From Thermoleophilia bacterium (GTDB lineage: Bacteria > Actinomycetota > Thermoleophilia > Gaiellales > Gaiellaceae), in NCBI GenBank assembly GCA_025923055.1, contig JAICGP010000004.1, forward strand, positions 1 to 38,293: a DNA stretch of 38,293 bases. The letters run 5' to 3'. Below the pieces are notes generated by a model. It was not told where the DNA came from, searched no databases, and was given only the letters and a program-made list of their open reading frames with translations. Positions within the stretch are counted from its first letter, which is position 1. Each line of letters begins with the position of its first letter. Both the position numbers and the translations under genes were made by a program. Shown piece by piece: positions 28,911-37,026 of this stretch.

Positions 28911-29716
28911 GCGACTCCCGGCGCCTCCTCGCCGTCCCCTCGAGCCGTGCGCCCGCGGCCGAGCCACCAGTTGACCTCGGCGCCGAGCACGAGCACGTTC
29001 GCCATCAGGTAGAGCCACACGAGCAGGAGCACGAGGCTCCCGTACGCCCGCAGGGCGGCGAGCTCGGCCGAGAGCCGCACGAAGACGGGGAGCACCTGGA
29101 AGCTCGCCTGCAGGAGCACGGCCGCGAAGAGCGCCCCCGGCAGCGTCTCGCGCCAGGTGAGCGGGGTGTTCGTGAGCAGCCGGTAGAGCGCCCACGTGAG
29201 GCCGATCAGGAGCGCGGTCGAGACGAGGAGCGCGTAGACGTAGGAGAGCGCGCCCTCCGCGACGCCGGCGCGCTCGACGAGCGCTACGCCGAAGGACCCG
29301 ATCACGAGCGCGACGAAGAGGACGACGAGGAACGCTGCCGTCAGCAGGAGGACGAATGACTTCTGGCGGATGAACGGCCGGTTCGGGAGGCCGTAGACGA
29401 TGTTGAAGGCGGACTCGAGCACGCTGAAGAAGCCGAGCGCTGCCCAGATCAGTCCCACCCCTCCGATCACCGACAGCTCGGCCGCCTGCTCCTGGATCTC
29501 CGTGACGACGTCGAGGAGGTTCTCGATCGAGGTCTCGGGGAAGACTCGCCGGAGCTCCTCGATCAGGTAGCTCGACTCGTCCTGCTCCCCGGCGAGCGCG
29601 ATCAGCGAGAGGGCGAGGAAGAGCAGGGGGACGAAGGCGAGGATCGCGAAGTAGGCGATCATCGCCGCGAGGTGCGTGCCGCGGTCGGCGAGGAACTTGC
29701 GGACGACGTCGTGCAC
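28907..29716 (-). CDS. YihY/BrkB family inner-membrane protein (paralogue 2)
   Basis: HLAAMIAYFAILAFVPLLFLALSLIALAGE, IWAALGFFSVLESAFNIVYGLPNRPFIRQKSFVLLLTAAFLVVLF, LRAYGSLVLLLVWLYLMANVLVLGAEVNWWL. Confidence 0.9.
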   Translation of the reverse strand: MHDVVRKFLADRGTHLAAMIAYFAILAFVPLLFLALSLIALAGEQDESSYLIEELRRVFPETSIENLLDVVTEIQEQAAELSVIGGVGLIWAALGFFSVLESAFNIVYGLPNRPFIRQKSFVLLLTAAFLVVLFVALVIGSFGVALVERAGVAEGALSYVYALLVSTALLIGLTWALYRLLTNTPLTWRETLPGALFAAVLLQASFQVLPVFVRLSAELAALRAYGSLVLLLVWLYLMANVLVLGAEVNWWLGRGRTARGDGEEAPGVA

Positions 29717-29728
29717 GGCAGGAGGAGT

Positions 29729-29791
29729 CTAAGAACCCGGGTCGGAGTGATGGCCCGGTGGCCACCTCCTTAGTCCGAATCGGGTTCTGAG
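29729..29791. repeat. 63-bp imperfect dyad between divergent genes
   Basis: Left arm CTAAGAACCCGGGTCGG pairs with right arm CCGAATCGGGTTCTGAG at 14 of 17 positions; inner GGAG/CTCC and TGGCC-CGGT-GGCCA. Confidence 0.6.
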
Positions 29792-29814
29792 GTCGTGTGT
29801 TAGGTTTGCCGGCC

Positions 29815-30228
29815 GTGGACGCTCCGCAGGCGCTTGCCGATCTCGTCGAGATCTCGGCGCAGATCGAGTCGGCCGTGCTCGCCCGGGCGGACGGCACCGT
29901 GCTCGCCTCGACGCTCGCCGACGAGGCCCATGCCGCTGCCGTCGCGCGGGAGGCGCTGGCGCTGCTCGAGGCGGCGCGCGGTCCCGCCGGCGACCCCACG
30001 CAGGTGGAGGCGGCGCTGCCGGACGCCTCGTTCTTCGTCGTCCGGGACGAGGAGCGGCTCGTCGCGGCCGTCACCGGGCGCGACCCGACGGCGGGGCTGG
30101 TCTTCTACGACCTCAAGACCTGCCTGCGCATGGCGGCCGAGGAGCCCGTCGCGGCGAAGAAGGCCGCGTCCGGCGCGCGGCGGCGCAAGAAGAAGGAGGA
30201 CGAGGAGGCGGTCGAGGGCGATGCGTAG
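29815..30228 (+). CDS. Roadblock/LC7-like domain protein with Lys/Glu-rich tail
   Basis: VDAPQALADLVEISAQIESAVLARADGTVLASTLADEAHAAAVAREALALLEAA...SFFVVRDEERLVAAVTGRDPTAGLVFYDLKTCLRM; TAGGTT 8 nt upstream of GTG 29815. Confidence 0.65.
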   Translation: MDAPQALADLVEISAQIESAVLARADGTVLASTLADEAHAAAVAREALALLEAARGPAGDPTQVEAALPDASFFVVRDEERLVAAVTGRDPTAGLVFYDLKTCLRMAAEEPVAAKKAASGARRRKKKEDEEAVEGDA

Positions 30229-30424
30229 GCTCGCCGGCTTCCTCGTCGCCGTCGGCTCGCTGCTCGGCGCGGCGGCGCTCTGGCGCCGGCGCGCGGGCAA
30301 GGGGCGCGAGCACGTGGACGTCTACTTCGCGGACGGCTCGGCGGTCACGTTCGACGAGGGCTCGGAGGAGGCCGCGCGCCTCCTCCCGATCGCGCGGCGG
30401 GCGCTCGAGCAGGCCCGGGGCTAA
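30221..30424 (+). CDS. Small hypothetical protein with one N-terminal TM segment
   Basis: MRRLAGFLVAVGSLLGAAALWRRRAGKGREHVDVYFADGSAVTFDEGSEEAARLLPIARRALEQARG; overlaps upstream stop. Confidence 0.65.
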   Translation: MRRLAGFLVAVGSLLGAAALWRRRAGKGREHVDVYFADGSAVTFDEGSEEAARLLPIARRALEQARG

Positions 30425-30430
30425 CCCCCG

Positions 30431-30961
30431 GTGACGGACGCCGAGCTCGCCCGGCGGATCCGCGAGCACGCCTACCTCGAGGGCGACTTCGTCCTCCGGT
30501 CGGGCAAGCGCTCCCGCTACTACCTGGACAAGTACCGCTTCGAGACGCGGCCCGAGCTCCTCGCGGCGCTCGGCGAGCGGCTGGCGGCCCGCGTCCGCGA
30601 GGTCGCGCCCGAGGCCGTCCGTCTAGCGGGGCCCGAGCTCGGCGCCATCGCGCTCGCGGCCGCCGCGTCGCTCGCCTCGGGGCTCCCGTTCCTGATCGTC
30701 CGCAAGGCCGCGAAGGACTACGGGACGGAGCGCCTGCTCGAGGGCGAGTTCGCCGCCGGAGAGGAGGTCTGCCTCGTCGAGGACGTCGTCACGTCGGGGG
30801 GTGCGGCGGCGGCGGCAGTGGACGCGCTGCGCGCCGCCGGGCTCGACTGCCGGGCCGCGATCTGCGTCGTCGACCGGGAGGAGGGAGGCGCCGACGAGCT
30901 CGCCCGCAAGGCGGTCCGGCTGCATGCCCTCTTTCGCGCGCGCGAGGTCCTGGCGACCTAG
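30431..30961 (+). CDS. pyrE: Orotate phosphoribosyltransferase
   Basis: LRSGKRSRYYLDKYRFETRPELL, FLIVRKAAKDYGTERLLEGEFAAGEEVCLVEDVVTSGGAAAAAVDALRAAG (PRPP loop). Confidence 0.93.
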   Translation: MTDAELARRIREHAYLEGDFVLRSGKRSRYYLDKYRFETRPELLAALGERLAARVREVAPEAVRLAGPELGAIALAAAASLASGLPFLIVRKAAKDYGTERLLEGEFAAGEEVCLVEDVVTSGGAAAAAVDALRAAGLDCRAAICVVDREEGGADELARKAVRLHALFRAREVLAT

Positions 30962-31116
30962 GGCCGCGCCGGACGGAGCGATTCCGCGTCCTCGGTCGCT
31001 CCCGTAGCCTCCGGCGACGAGCACCCTGCGTCCTTGCCGCGCACGCGCAGCGCACCCCGGCAGCGAGGCAGTCATTCCCAATGAGTTCGAAAACACCCGG
31101 AAACCCGCATGGTTGC

Positions 31117-31144
31117 TTGCGTTATCTGATCGCTCTGTTAGGGT
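31117..31144 (+). promoter_or_regulatory. Candidate housekeeping promoter for HU gene: TTGCGT-N16-TAGGGT
   Basis: TTGCGT 31117-31122, TAGGGT 31139-31144, in a locally AT-rich stretch 47 nt upstream of the GTG start; alternative pairing TTGCTT-N17-TGTTAG in the same segment. Confidence 0.5.
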
Positions 31145-31190
31145 GTCCGCCGATTTCCAGAGTCAGCGAACAGGACGGAAGGAGTGGCTA

Positions 31191-31463
31191 GTGACGAAAG
31201 CCGACTTCATCGACAAGGTGGCGGACAGGAGTGGGCTCTCCAAGCGTGACGCGTCCAAGGCAGTCGACGCGTTCCTCGACTCCATCACCGAGGCGCTGAA
31301 GCAGGGCGACTCGGTGTCCTTCACCGGCTTCGGCAAGTTCTCCCCGCAGGCGCGCGCCGCGCGCCAGGGCGTCAACCCCCGCACGGGCGAGCGCGTCCAG
31401 ATCCCGGCGGCCACTGTCCCCAAGTTCTCGGCAGGCAGCCAGCTCAAGCAGGCGCTCCGCTAG
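31191..31463 (+). CDS. HU family DNA-binding protein
   Basis: VTKADFIDKVADRSGLSKRDASKAVDAFLDSITEALKQGDSVSFTGFGKFSPQARAARQGVNPRTGERVQIPAATVPKFSAGSQLKQAL; SD GGAAGGAG. Confidence 0.97.
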   Translation: MTKADFIDKVADRSGLSKRDASKAVDAFLDSITEALKQGDSVSFTGFGKFSPQARAARQGVNPRTGERVQIPAATVPKFSAGSQLKQALR

Positions 31464-31490
31464 CCCCCTTCTCCTTCCCTAGGGTTTGAC

Positions 31491-31517
31491 GCGAGGGCCG
31501 CGCGACGCGGCCCTCGC
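31491..31517 (+). terminator. Strong GC hairpin downstream of HU gene (terminator-like, no U-tract)
   Basis: GCGAGGGCCGCG-CGA-CGCGGCCCTCGC: perfect 12-bp stem, 3-nt loop, 28 nt after the HU stop. Confidence 0.7.
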
Positions 31518-31532
31518 CGTACAGTTGCGCCG

Positions 31533-31892
31533 ATGGGCGAGCGCCCGCTCGGAGTGACGGTCGAGGACGTGCGCGCCTACGTGCGCATGCTGCCTCGGGC
31601 CTACGAGGTCCTCGTCCGCGGGCGCGTCAAGTTCCGCGTCGGGCAGATCGTCTTCGTCGCCTTCTCCGAGGACGAGACGGTCATGGGCTTCGGATTCCCG
31701 AAGGAGTGGCGTCAGGCCCTCGTCGAGAACGAGCCGGAGAAGTTCATGCTCCCCCGGGGGTCCGACCTGCGCTTCCACTGGGCCTGTGTCCGGCTCGCCG
31801 CCATCGACGAGGAGGAGATGCGCGAGCTCGTCCTCAACGCCTGGGCGATGGTCGTCCCGAAGTACGTGTCTGCGTCCTTCGCGCAGGACTAG
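31533..31892 (+). CDS. MmcQ/YjbR family protein
   Basis: TVEDVRAYVRMLPRAYEVLVRGRVKFRVGQIVFVAFSEDETVMGFGFPKEWRQALVENEPEKFMLP...WVCVRL-type pattern (WACVRLAAIDEEEMRELVLNAWAMVVPK); TACAGT 7 nt upstream. Confidence 0.8.
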   Translation: MGERPLGVTVEDVRAYVRMLPRAYEVLVRGRVKFRVGQIVFVAFSEDETVMGFGFPKEWRQALVENEPEKFMLPRGSDLRFHWACVRLAAIDEEEMRELVLNAWAMVVPKYVSASFAQD

Positions 31893-32072
31893 AGGCGAGC
31901 ACGCGCCTCAGGTGTGAGTGGCGGGGTCGGCCGCCCGCCGCTCGGATCCACCAATCGCCGGCTCCCCAACGGGGCGTCGAGTTGGATGCTCGCGGTGGTC
32001 GAATCGAGCCTGTCGGTGTAGGCGGCGCCATCCCTCCTCCGGCGCAACCGAGGACGGGGGAGGTTCCTTGCC

Positions 32073-32088
32073 ACGAACATATGTTCGT
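32073..32088. promoter_or_regulatory. LexA-type SOS box ACGAACATATGTTCGT
   Basis: Perfect 16-bp palindrome matching the Gram-positive/actinobacterial consensus CGAAC-N4-GTTCG; 14 nt between its end and the ATG at 32103. Confidence 0.85.
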
Positions 32089-32102
32089 GTCATCGTGTAA
32101 TC

Positions 32103-33782
32103 ATGCAACTGGCCTTCGATGCGGCCGACCGGCTCGTCGAGCTCGTCGAGGAGCGGCGGGGGCCCGTGCCGGTGGAGGACGCCGCCCGCGCGCTCTTCGC
32201 GCTCGCGCACGCACCCGCCGCCCTCGCCCGCAGCCTGCTCGAGGACGTCGTCACGGGTGACGCGCGCCTCGCGTGGCGCGGCCACTGCGTCGGACTGGCC
32301 ACGCCGCCGGGGAGCGACCTGCCGCTCGAGGCCGCCCGCTTCGTCGTCGTCGACCTCGAGACGACGGGTCTGCGGCCGGCCCGCGCGGCGATCTGCGAGA
32401 TCGGGGCCGTCCGAGTCGAGGCGCTGCTTCCGGCCGGGACGTTCCAGACGTTCGTCGACCCCGGCGTCCCGCTCCCCCGGGTCGTGACGGGATTGACGGG
32501 TCTCGTCGACCGGGACCTCGCCGGGGCGCCGCGGCCCGGGCCCGCCGTCTCGCGCTTCCTCCGCTTCGCGGGTGAGCGGGCCGTCCTCGTCGCTCACAAC
32601 GCCCGCTTCGACGTCGCCTTCCTCGACCGCGAGGTCGAGCTCCTCACCGGACGGCGGCTCGCCGCGCCCGTCGTCGACACCGTCGGGCTCGCCCGCCGCC
32701 TGCTCGGCGGCCGGGTGGCGCGCGTCGGCCTCGCCTCCCTCGCCCACTTCTTCGGGACGTCCGTCCGCCCGTGCCACCGGGCGCTTCCCGACGCGCAGGC
32801 GACGGCCGAGATCCTCGTGGCGCTCATAGGCCTGGCGCAGGAGCGGGGCGCGCTGACGGTCGCCGACCTCGTCGAGCTCGCCGCGCCGCGCCGTCGACGC
32901 GTGTACGAGAAGCGGTCCCTCGTCTTCGGCGCCCCGTGCCGGCCGGGCGTCTACGTCTTTCGCGACGCCCACGGGCAGGCGCTCTACGTCGGCCGCGCAC
33001 GGGACCTGCGGGCGCGGCTGCGGTCGTACTTCCGGTCCGAGCGCCAGCGGCCGGCCGTCGAGGCCGCCCTCGCTGCCGTCGACCGCGTCGAGTGGCGTGT
33101 CCTCGGCTCCGAGGTCGAGGCGGCCCTCGAGGAGCTGCGGCTGATCCGCGAGCTGAGGCCGCCCGCGAACGCACGCGGCAGGCGAGCCGGAGCGGGCGTC
33201 TACCTGCGGCTGCGCGGCGACCGCGTCGTCGTCTCCTCGCAGCCCGGGCCACTCGGGCCGGTCGGGAGCCGCCGGCGCGCCGAGCGGGCGGCGCGGGCGC
33301 TGGAGGGTGCCAGCGAGGACGAGCTCGCGGGACTCCTCGGCGGCGGGCCGCTCCCGCGCCTTCGCCGCCGCCTGCGCGACCTCTCGGAATCCCTGCGCTA
33401 CGAGGATGCCGCGCGCCTGCGCGACCGCATCCGGGCCCTCGAGCGTGTGGTCGGGGAGCTGGCGGCGCTCGAGCGCCTGCGGGCGACGCGGGCGTGCCTG
33501 CTCGCGCCCGCGTCCGAGCCGGGCTTCACGTGGGCGGCCTTCGTCTCCGCGGGCCGCGTCGTCGAGACGCGCACGCTGCCGCCGGGAGCCGGGGCGGCGC
33601 TCGAGCTTCGCGCGGGCCTCGCCGCCGCGCGCGCGGCCGAGCCGTCGCTCGCGCCGGAGGACGCCGAGGTGCTCCTCCTTCTGGGCACGTTCCTGCGGCG
33701 GCCGCCTCCCGAGCTGGCCGTGGCGCCGCTCGAGGAAGAGGCGATCCTCGCCGCGCTGCGCGCGCGGCGCCTGGCCGCCTAG
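32103..33782 (+). CDS. DEDDh exonuclease (DnaQ-like) + GIY-YIG nuclease (UvrC-N-like) + UVR motif fusion
   Basis: FVVVDLETTGLRPARAAICEIGAVRV, LVAHNARFDVAFLD, CHRALPDAQATAEIL (DEDDh); GVYVFRDAHGQALYVGRARDLRARLRSYF and EVEAALEELRLIRELRPPAN (GIY-YIG); LSESLRYEDAARLRDRIRALER (UVR). Confidence 0.92.
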   Translation: MQLAFDAADRLVELVEERRGPVPVEDAARALFALAHAPAALARSLLEDVVTGDARLAWRGHCVGLATPPGSDLPLEAARFVVVDLETTGLRPARAAICEIGAVRVEALLPAGTFQTFVDPGVPLPRVVTGLTGLVDRDLAGAPRPGPAVSRFLRFAGERAVLVAHNARFDVAFLDREVELLTGRRLAAPVVDTVGLARRLLGGRVARVGLASLAHFFGTSVRPCHRALPDAQATAEILVALIGLAQERGALTVADLVELAAPRRRRVYEKRSLVFGAPCRPGVYVFRDAHGQALYVGRARDLRARLRSYFRSERQRPAVEAALAAVDRVEWRVLGSEVEAALEELRLIRELRPPANARGRRAGAGVYLRLRGDRVVVSSQPGPLGPVGSRRRAERAARALEGASEDELAGLLGGGPLPRLRRRLRDLSESLRYEDAARLRDRIRALERVVGELAALERLRATRACLLAPASEPGFTWAAFVSAGRVVETRTLPPGAGAALELRAGLAAARAAEPSLAPEDAEVLLLLGTFLRRPPPELAVAPLEEEAILAALRARRLAA

Positions 33783-33817
33783 CTTGCTCCGGCGGACACG
33801 CCCACTAAGCTCCTTCC

Positions 33818-34753
33818 ATGGCGCAGGAGGTCGAGGCGGCGAGGCGCGCGACCGCGGTCGCGACGACGTTCGGCGACCGCGTCGCGGACGCGGTCGACAG
33901 CAAGCGAAGCCAGCTCCTCGTCGGTCTCGACCCGCGTCCCGAGCTCCTGCCCGTCGAGCTGCGGGGCGACGTCCACCTGAGCCGGGGGGCGGCCGCCGAT
34001 GCGGTGGCGCGCTTCTGCCGCGGACTGATCGACGCCGTAGCTCCGTACGTCGTGGGAGTGAAGCCGCAGCTCGCCTGCTTCGAGGCCATCGGCGCCGACG
34101 GCCTCCGCGCCTTCGAGGAGGTGTGCGAGTACGCGAGCACAGCGAACCTCCTCGTCGTCGCGGACGGGAAACGGGGCGACATCGGCTCGACGGCGCGCGC
34201 GTACGCGGACGCCTACCTCGAGAGCCGGGACGACGCGAGGCCTCCCGTCGACGCGCTCACGGTCAACCCGTACCTGGGGAGCGACTCGATCGAGCCGTTC
34301 GTCGCCGCGTGCCGGCGGTCGGGCAGCGGCATCTTCTGCCTCGTGAAGACCTCGAACGCCGGCAGCGCGGACGTCCAGGACGCGGCGCTCTCCGACGGAC
34401 GGCGCGTGTGGCACCAGGTCGCGGAGCTGGTCGCCGAGTGGGGGCGGGACCTCGTCGGCGAGCGCGGGCTCTCGAGCGTCGGCGCCGTCGTCGGCGCGAC
34501 CTACCCGCGCGCCGTCGGCGAGGCGCGCCGCCTCATGCCGCAGGCGATCCTGCTCCTGCCGGGGATCGGCGCGCAGGGAGCGACGCCGGCGGACGTGGCG
34601 CGCGCGTTTACGAGCGGCCCTGCGAGCGCCCTCGTGCCGGTCTCGCGCTCGGTCATCTACGCCTTCCGCGTGGCAGGCGCCGACTGGCGCAAGGCGGCTG
34701 CCGCCGAGGCCGCGCGGCTGCGCAACGAGGTCTGGGCGGTGTCCGGGTGGTGA
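33818..34753 (+). CDS. pyrF: Orotidine 5'-phosphate decarboxylase (type 2)
   Basis: LLVGLDPRPELLP, VVGVKPQLACFEAIG, LLVVADGKRGDIGSTARAYADAYLE, DALTVNPYLGSDSIEPFV, LLPGIGAQGATPADVARAF. Confidence 0.95.
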   Translation: MAQEVEAARRATAVATTFGDRVADAVDSKRSQLLVGLDPRPELLPVELRGDVHLSRGAAADAVARFCRGLIDAVAPYVVGVKPQLACFEAIGADGLRAFEEVCEYASTANLLVVADGKRGDIGSTARAYADAYLESRDDARPPVDALTVNPYLGSDSIEPFVAACRRSGSGIFCLVKTSNAGSADVQDAALSDGRRVWHQVAELVAEWGRDLVGERGLSSVGAVVGATYPRAVGEARRLMPQAILLLPGIGAQGATPADVARAFTSGPASALVPVSRSVIYAFRVAGADWRKAAAAEAARLRNEVWAVSGW

Positions 34754-35109
34754 ATCCCGAGCGCGTGCGGGTCTGGGCCGCCCGCCTGGCCGCTCCAGTC
34801 GCGTTCTTCGTCGCCGCCACCGTGCTCGTCGTGCTCGTCCAGCGGGGTCTCGAGGACGTCGACAGCGCTCCGGGGACCGGGACCGGGGCGGTGGACACCG
34901 CTCCGACCGAGACGGGCGGTCGCGACGCCACCACCGAGACGGAGCCGCCGCGCGGGCGCCGCTTCTACCGGGTGCGCCGCGGAGATACTCTCGAGTCGAT
35001 CGCGGCGCGCTTCGAGATCGAGGTCGACGAGCTCCTCGAGCTGAACCCCGGGATCGACCCGCTCGCGCTCAGCCCGGGCCAGCGGATCCGCGTTCGTCCG
35101 CGCGCGTAG
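34750..35109 (+). CDS. LysM-domain membrane-anchored protein
   Basis: N-terminal TM (AARLAAPVAFFVAATVLVVLVQ), Thr/Pro linker, FYRVRRGDTLESIAARFEIEVDELLELNPGIDPLALSPGQRIRVRP LysM; GTGA overlap with pyrF. Confidence 0.93.
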   Translation: MNPERVRVWAARLAAPVAFFVAATVLVVLVQRGLEDVDSAPGTGTGAVDTAPTETGGRDATTETEPPRGRRFYRVRRGDTLESIAARFEIEVDELLELNPGIDPLALSPGQRIRVRPRA

Positions 35110-35404
35110 CGCGGAGCCTGCGCGCGGCGTGGACGCCGGCGAGCGCAATGGTCATGAACGGGTTGCCGACCGTCCGCACCTCGACGCTCCCCGCGCGCAC
35201 CTCGCGCGGCCGTCGCGGAATCTGGAGGCTGCGTGGCGCGCTGCCGAGGGGGAGGACGCGCTCCGTCGCCTCGCGCTCGCGCCCGCCCCACACGAACATG
35301 CGGGTCGGCCGCAGGTCGAACCCGCCGAGATCGCCGAGCCGCACCGTCAGCGAGCGCTCGACGCCCCGCACCGGGGCCGGTCTCGTCTCGCGCTCGTCGC
35401 CCAT
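35069..35404 (-). CDS. Hypothetical protein, convergent overlap with LysM gene
   Basis: MGDERETRPAPVRGVERSLTVRLGDLGGFDLRPTRMFVWGGREREATERVLPLGSAPRSLQIPRRPREVRAGSVEVRTVGNPFMTIALAGVHAARRL; TATAAC 8 nt upstream of its ATG. Confidence 0.55.
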   Translation of the reverse strand: MGDERETRPAPVRGVERSLTVRLGDLGGFDLRPTRMFVWGGREREATERVLPLGSAPRSLQIPRRPREVRAGSVEVRTVGNPFMTIALAGVHAARRLRATRADERGSAGPG

Positions 35405-35429
35405 CGTGACGAGTTATAGCCTGCATCCC

Positions 35430-36581
35430 GTGCAGCGACGCGTCGTCCTCGTCCTTGCCGCGCTCGTCCTCGCGCTCGCGGCGGCGTCCGCGTCCGCCTC
35501 GACGCCGCCGCCCGTGGATGCGAAGGCGGTCCTCGTCGCCGACGGGCGCACGGGCGACGTCCTCTACGCCGAGAACGCCGACCGGCGGCTGCCGATGGCG
35601 AGCATCACGAAGCTGATGACCGCTCTCGTGACGCTCGAGCGCGCGCGGCCGCGGGAGGTGGTGACCGTGGCGCCGCAGGCCGTCGGTCAGGGAGGCTCTT
35701 CGATCTTCCTCGTGCCGGGCGAGGAGCTGCGCGTCCGCGACCTGCTCGCGGCCGCGCTCGTCCAGAGCGCCAACGACGCCGCATTCGCGCTGGCCGCACA
35801 CGTCGGCGACGGCGACGTCGCGCGCTTCGTGCGGCTCATGAACGACGAGACCGCCGAGCTCGGCCTCGACGACACCCGCTTCGTCAGGCCGGACGGGCTC
35901 GACCGGCGCGGGCACTACTCCACCGCCGAGGACGTGTTCGAGCTCGCCCGGATCGCCATGCGCGAGCCGCTCGTCCGGGAGCTGGCGCGCACGCGGACGA
36001 TGCGCGTGGGCAACCGCTCGTTCCGCAACTGGAACGACCTGCTCTGGACTTTTCCCGGCCTGATCGGGGTCAAGACGGGGCACACGGATCGGGCCGGCTG
36101 GGCCGAGGTCGCCGCCGCGCGCCGCCGCGGCACGCTCCTGTACGCGGTCATCCTCGGCAGCCCTTCGCGCTCGGAGCGCAACGCGGACCTCGCTCAGCTC
36201 CTGGAGTGGGGCTTCGACCAGTACGCCCGCTTCACCCTCGTCCGCGAGGGCGAGCGCTACGCGACGGCCGCCGTCCCCTTCTCTGAGGAGCGCCTCGGGC
36301 TCGTCGCCGCCGAGGGTGCCTCCCGGGTCGTCCGGCTCGGCAGCGGGACGACGTTCGTCGAGCGGATCGCGGCGCCCGGGATGGTGGAGCTGCCCGTCCG
36401 GCGTGGCCAGAAGCTCGGCGAGGTCGTCGTCACCGACGGCGACCGCGTCGTCGTGCGGAGCGACCTCGTGGCCGCCCGCGACGTCGAGGCGCCGTCCTTC
36501 GGCGACCGTGTCGGCTGGTACGCGGACCGTGCCCTGGACGAGGCGGGCGACCTGCTCGCCGCCGTCGTCCCGGGGCTCTGA
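35430..36581 (+). CDS. D-alanyl-D-alanine carboxypeptidase (DacA/PBP5 family)
   Basis: Signal peptide; NADRRLPMASITKLMTAL (SxxK), LVQSANDAAFALAAHVGD (SxN), GVKTGHTDRAGW (KTG). Confidence 0.95.
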   Translation: MQRRVVLVLAALVLALAAASASASTPPPVDAKAVLVADGRTGDVLYAENADRRLPMASITKLMTALVTLERARPREVVTVAPQAVGQGGSSIFLVPGEELRVRDLLAAALVQSANDAAFALAAHVGDGDVARFVRLMNDETAELGLDDTRFVRPDGLDRRGHYSTAEDVFELARIAMREPLVRELARTRTMRVGNRSFRNWNDLLWTFPGLIGVKTGHTDRAGWAEVAAARRRGTLLYAVILGSPSRSERNADLAQLLEWGFDQYARFTLVREGERYATAAVPFSEERLGLVAAEGASRVVRLGSGTTFVERIAAPGMVELPVRRGQKLGEVVVTDGDRVVVRSDLVAARDVEAPSFGDRVGWYADRALDEAGDLLAAVVPGL

Positions 36582-36970
36582 TGCCGGGCCAGGCGCGCGA
36601 CCCGGCCGCGGACGAGGGCCTGCCGGCCTACCTCCTCCGCGAGGTGCCCGGCTTCGCCGAGTCGCCGGAGGTCGAGGAGGTGGCGAGCGACCTGGACGCC
36701 CCCGGAGCAGCCACCGGCGCGCTCGGCCGCTACCTGCTGCGGCTGCAGAGGAAAGCGGTCCGCCTCGAGGCCGACGCCGCGGAGGCCGCGGCCCTCGACC
36801 GCGGCTATGCGGTGCTCGAGGAGCTGGCCGGAAGCGAGGACGACGGCGTCCGCGCGGCGGTCCGGGCCGAGATCCTCGAGGGGCTCCGCGCCGACGACGT
36901 CGTCGTCGCGGCCGTCGAGACGCGCCTCGGCCCGCGCTCGCTCGCGCTCTACCGCCGCTGGGCCGTGTGA
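36581..36970 (+). CDS. Hypothetical protein
   Basis: MPGQARDPAADEGLPAYLLREVPGFAESPEVEEVASDLDAPGAATGALGRYLLRLQRKAVRLEADAAEAAALDRGYAVLEELAG...; ATG overlaps the dacA-like stop. Confidence 0.7.
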   Translation: MPGQARDPAADEGLPAYLLREVPGFAESPEVEEVASDLDAPGAATGALGRYLLRLQRKAVRLEADAAEAAALDRGYAVLEELAGSEDDGVRAAVRAEILEGLRADDVVVAAVETRLGPRSLALYRRWAV

Positions 36971-36999
36971 AGCCACCGGCTCGGCTAGGATCGGGGCCG

Positions 37000-37022
37000 G
37001 TGCCTTCTCCGTACCCAGTCGG

Positions 37023-37026
<4 letters not shown>
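37000..37026 (+). CDS. Putative 8-codon mini-ORF (MPSPYPVG) overlapping the sugar-kinase start
   Basis: GTG CCT TCT CCG TAC CCA GTC GGA TGA; TAGGAT at 36986-36991, 8 nt upstream; TGA overlaps ATG 37023 as ATGA. Confidence 0.4.

Noticed and set aside
27552-30074. 840-aa minus-strand ORF
   Set aside because: Spans antisense of MgtC, RdgB and cNMP genes and is out of frame with BrkB; repetitive Arg/Ala composition.
31893-32070. Possible tRNA (GGTCGAATCGAGCC resembles a T-arm)
   Set aside because: T-loop is one base short of GGTTCGANTCC and no acceptor, D or anticodon stems could be assembled by eye.
32096-32101. TGTAAT as the -10 of the SOS-regulated nuclease gene
   Set aside because: Only 1 nt from the ATG, too close for a TSS before the start codon, and the spacing to TTGCCA (22 nt) is too long; the true core promoter is unresolved.
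33307-34749. N-terminal part of the 600-aa plus-strand ORF
   Set aside because: Out-of-frame with the nuclease fusion and pyrF; only the LysM segment from GTG 34750 is supported.
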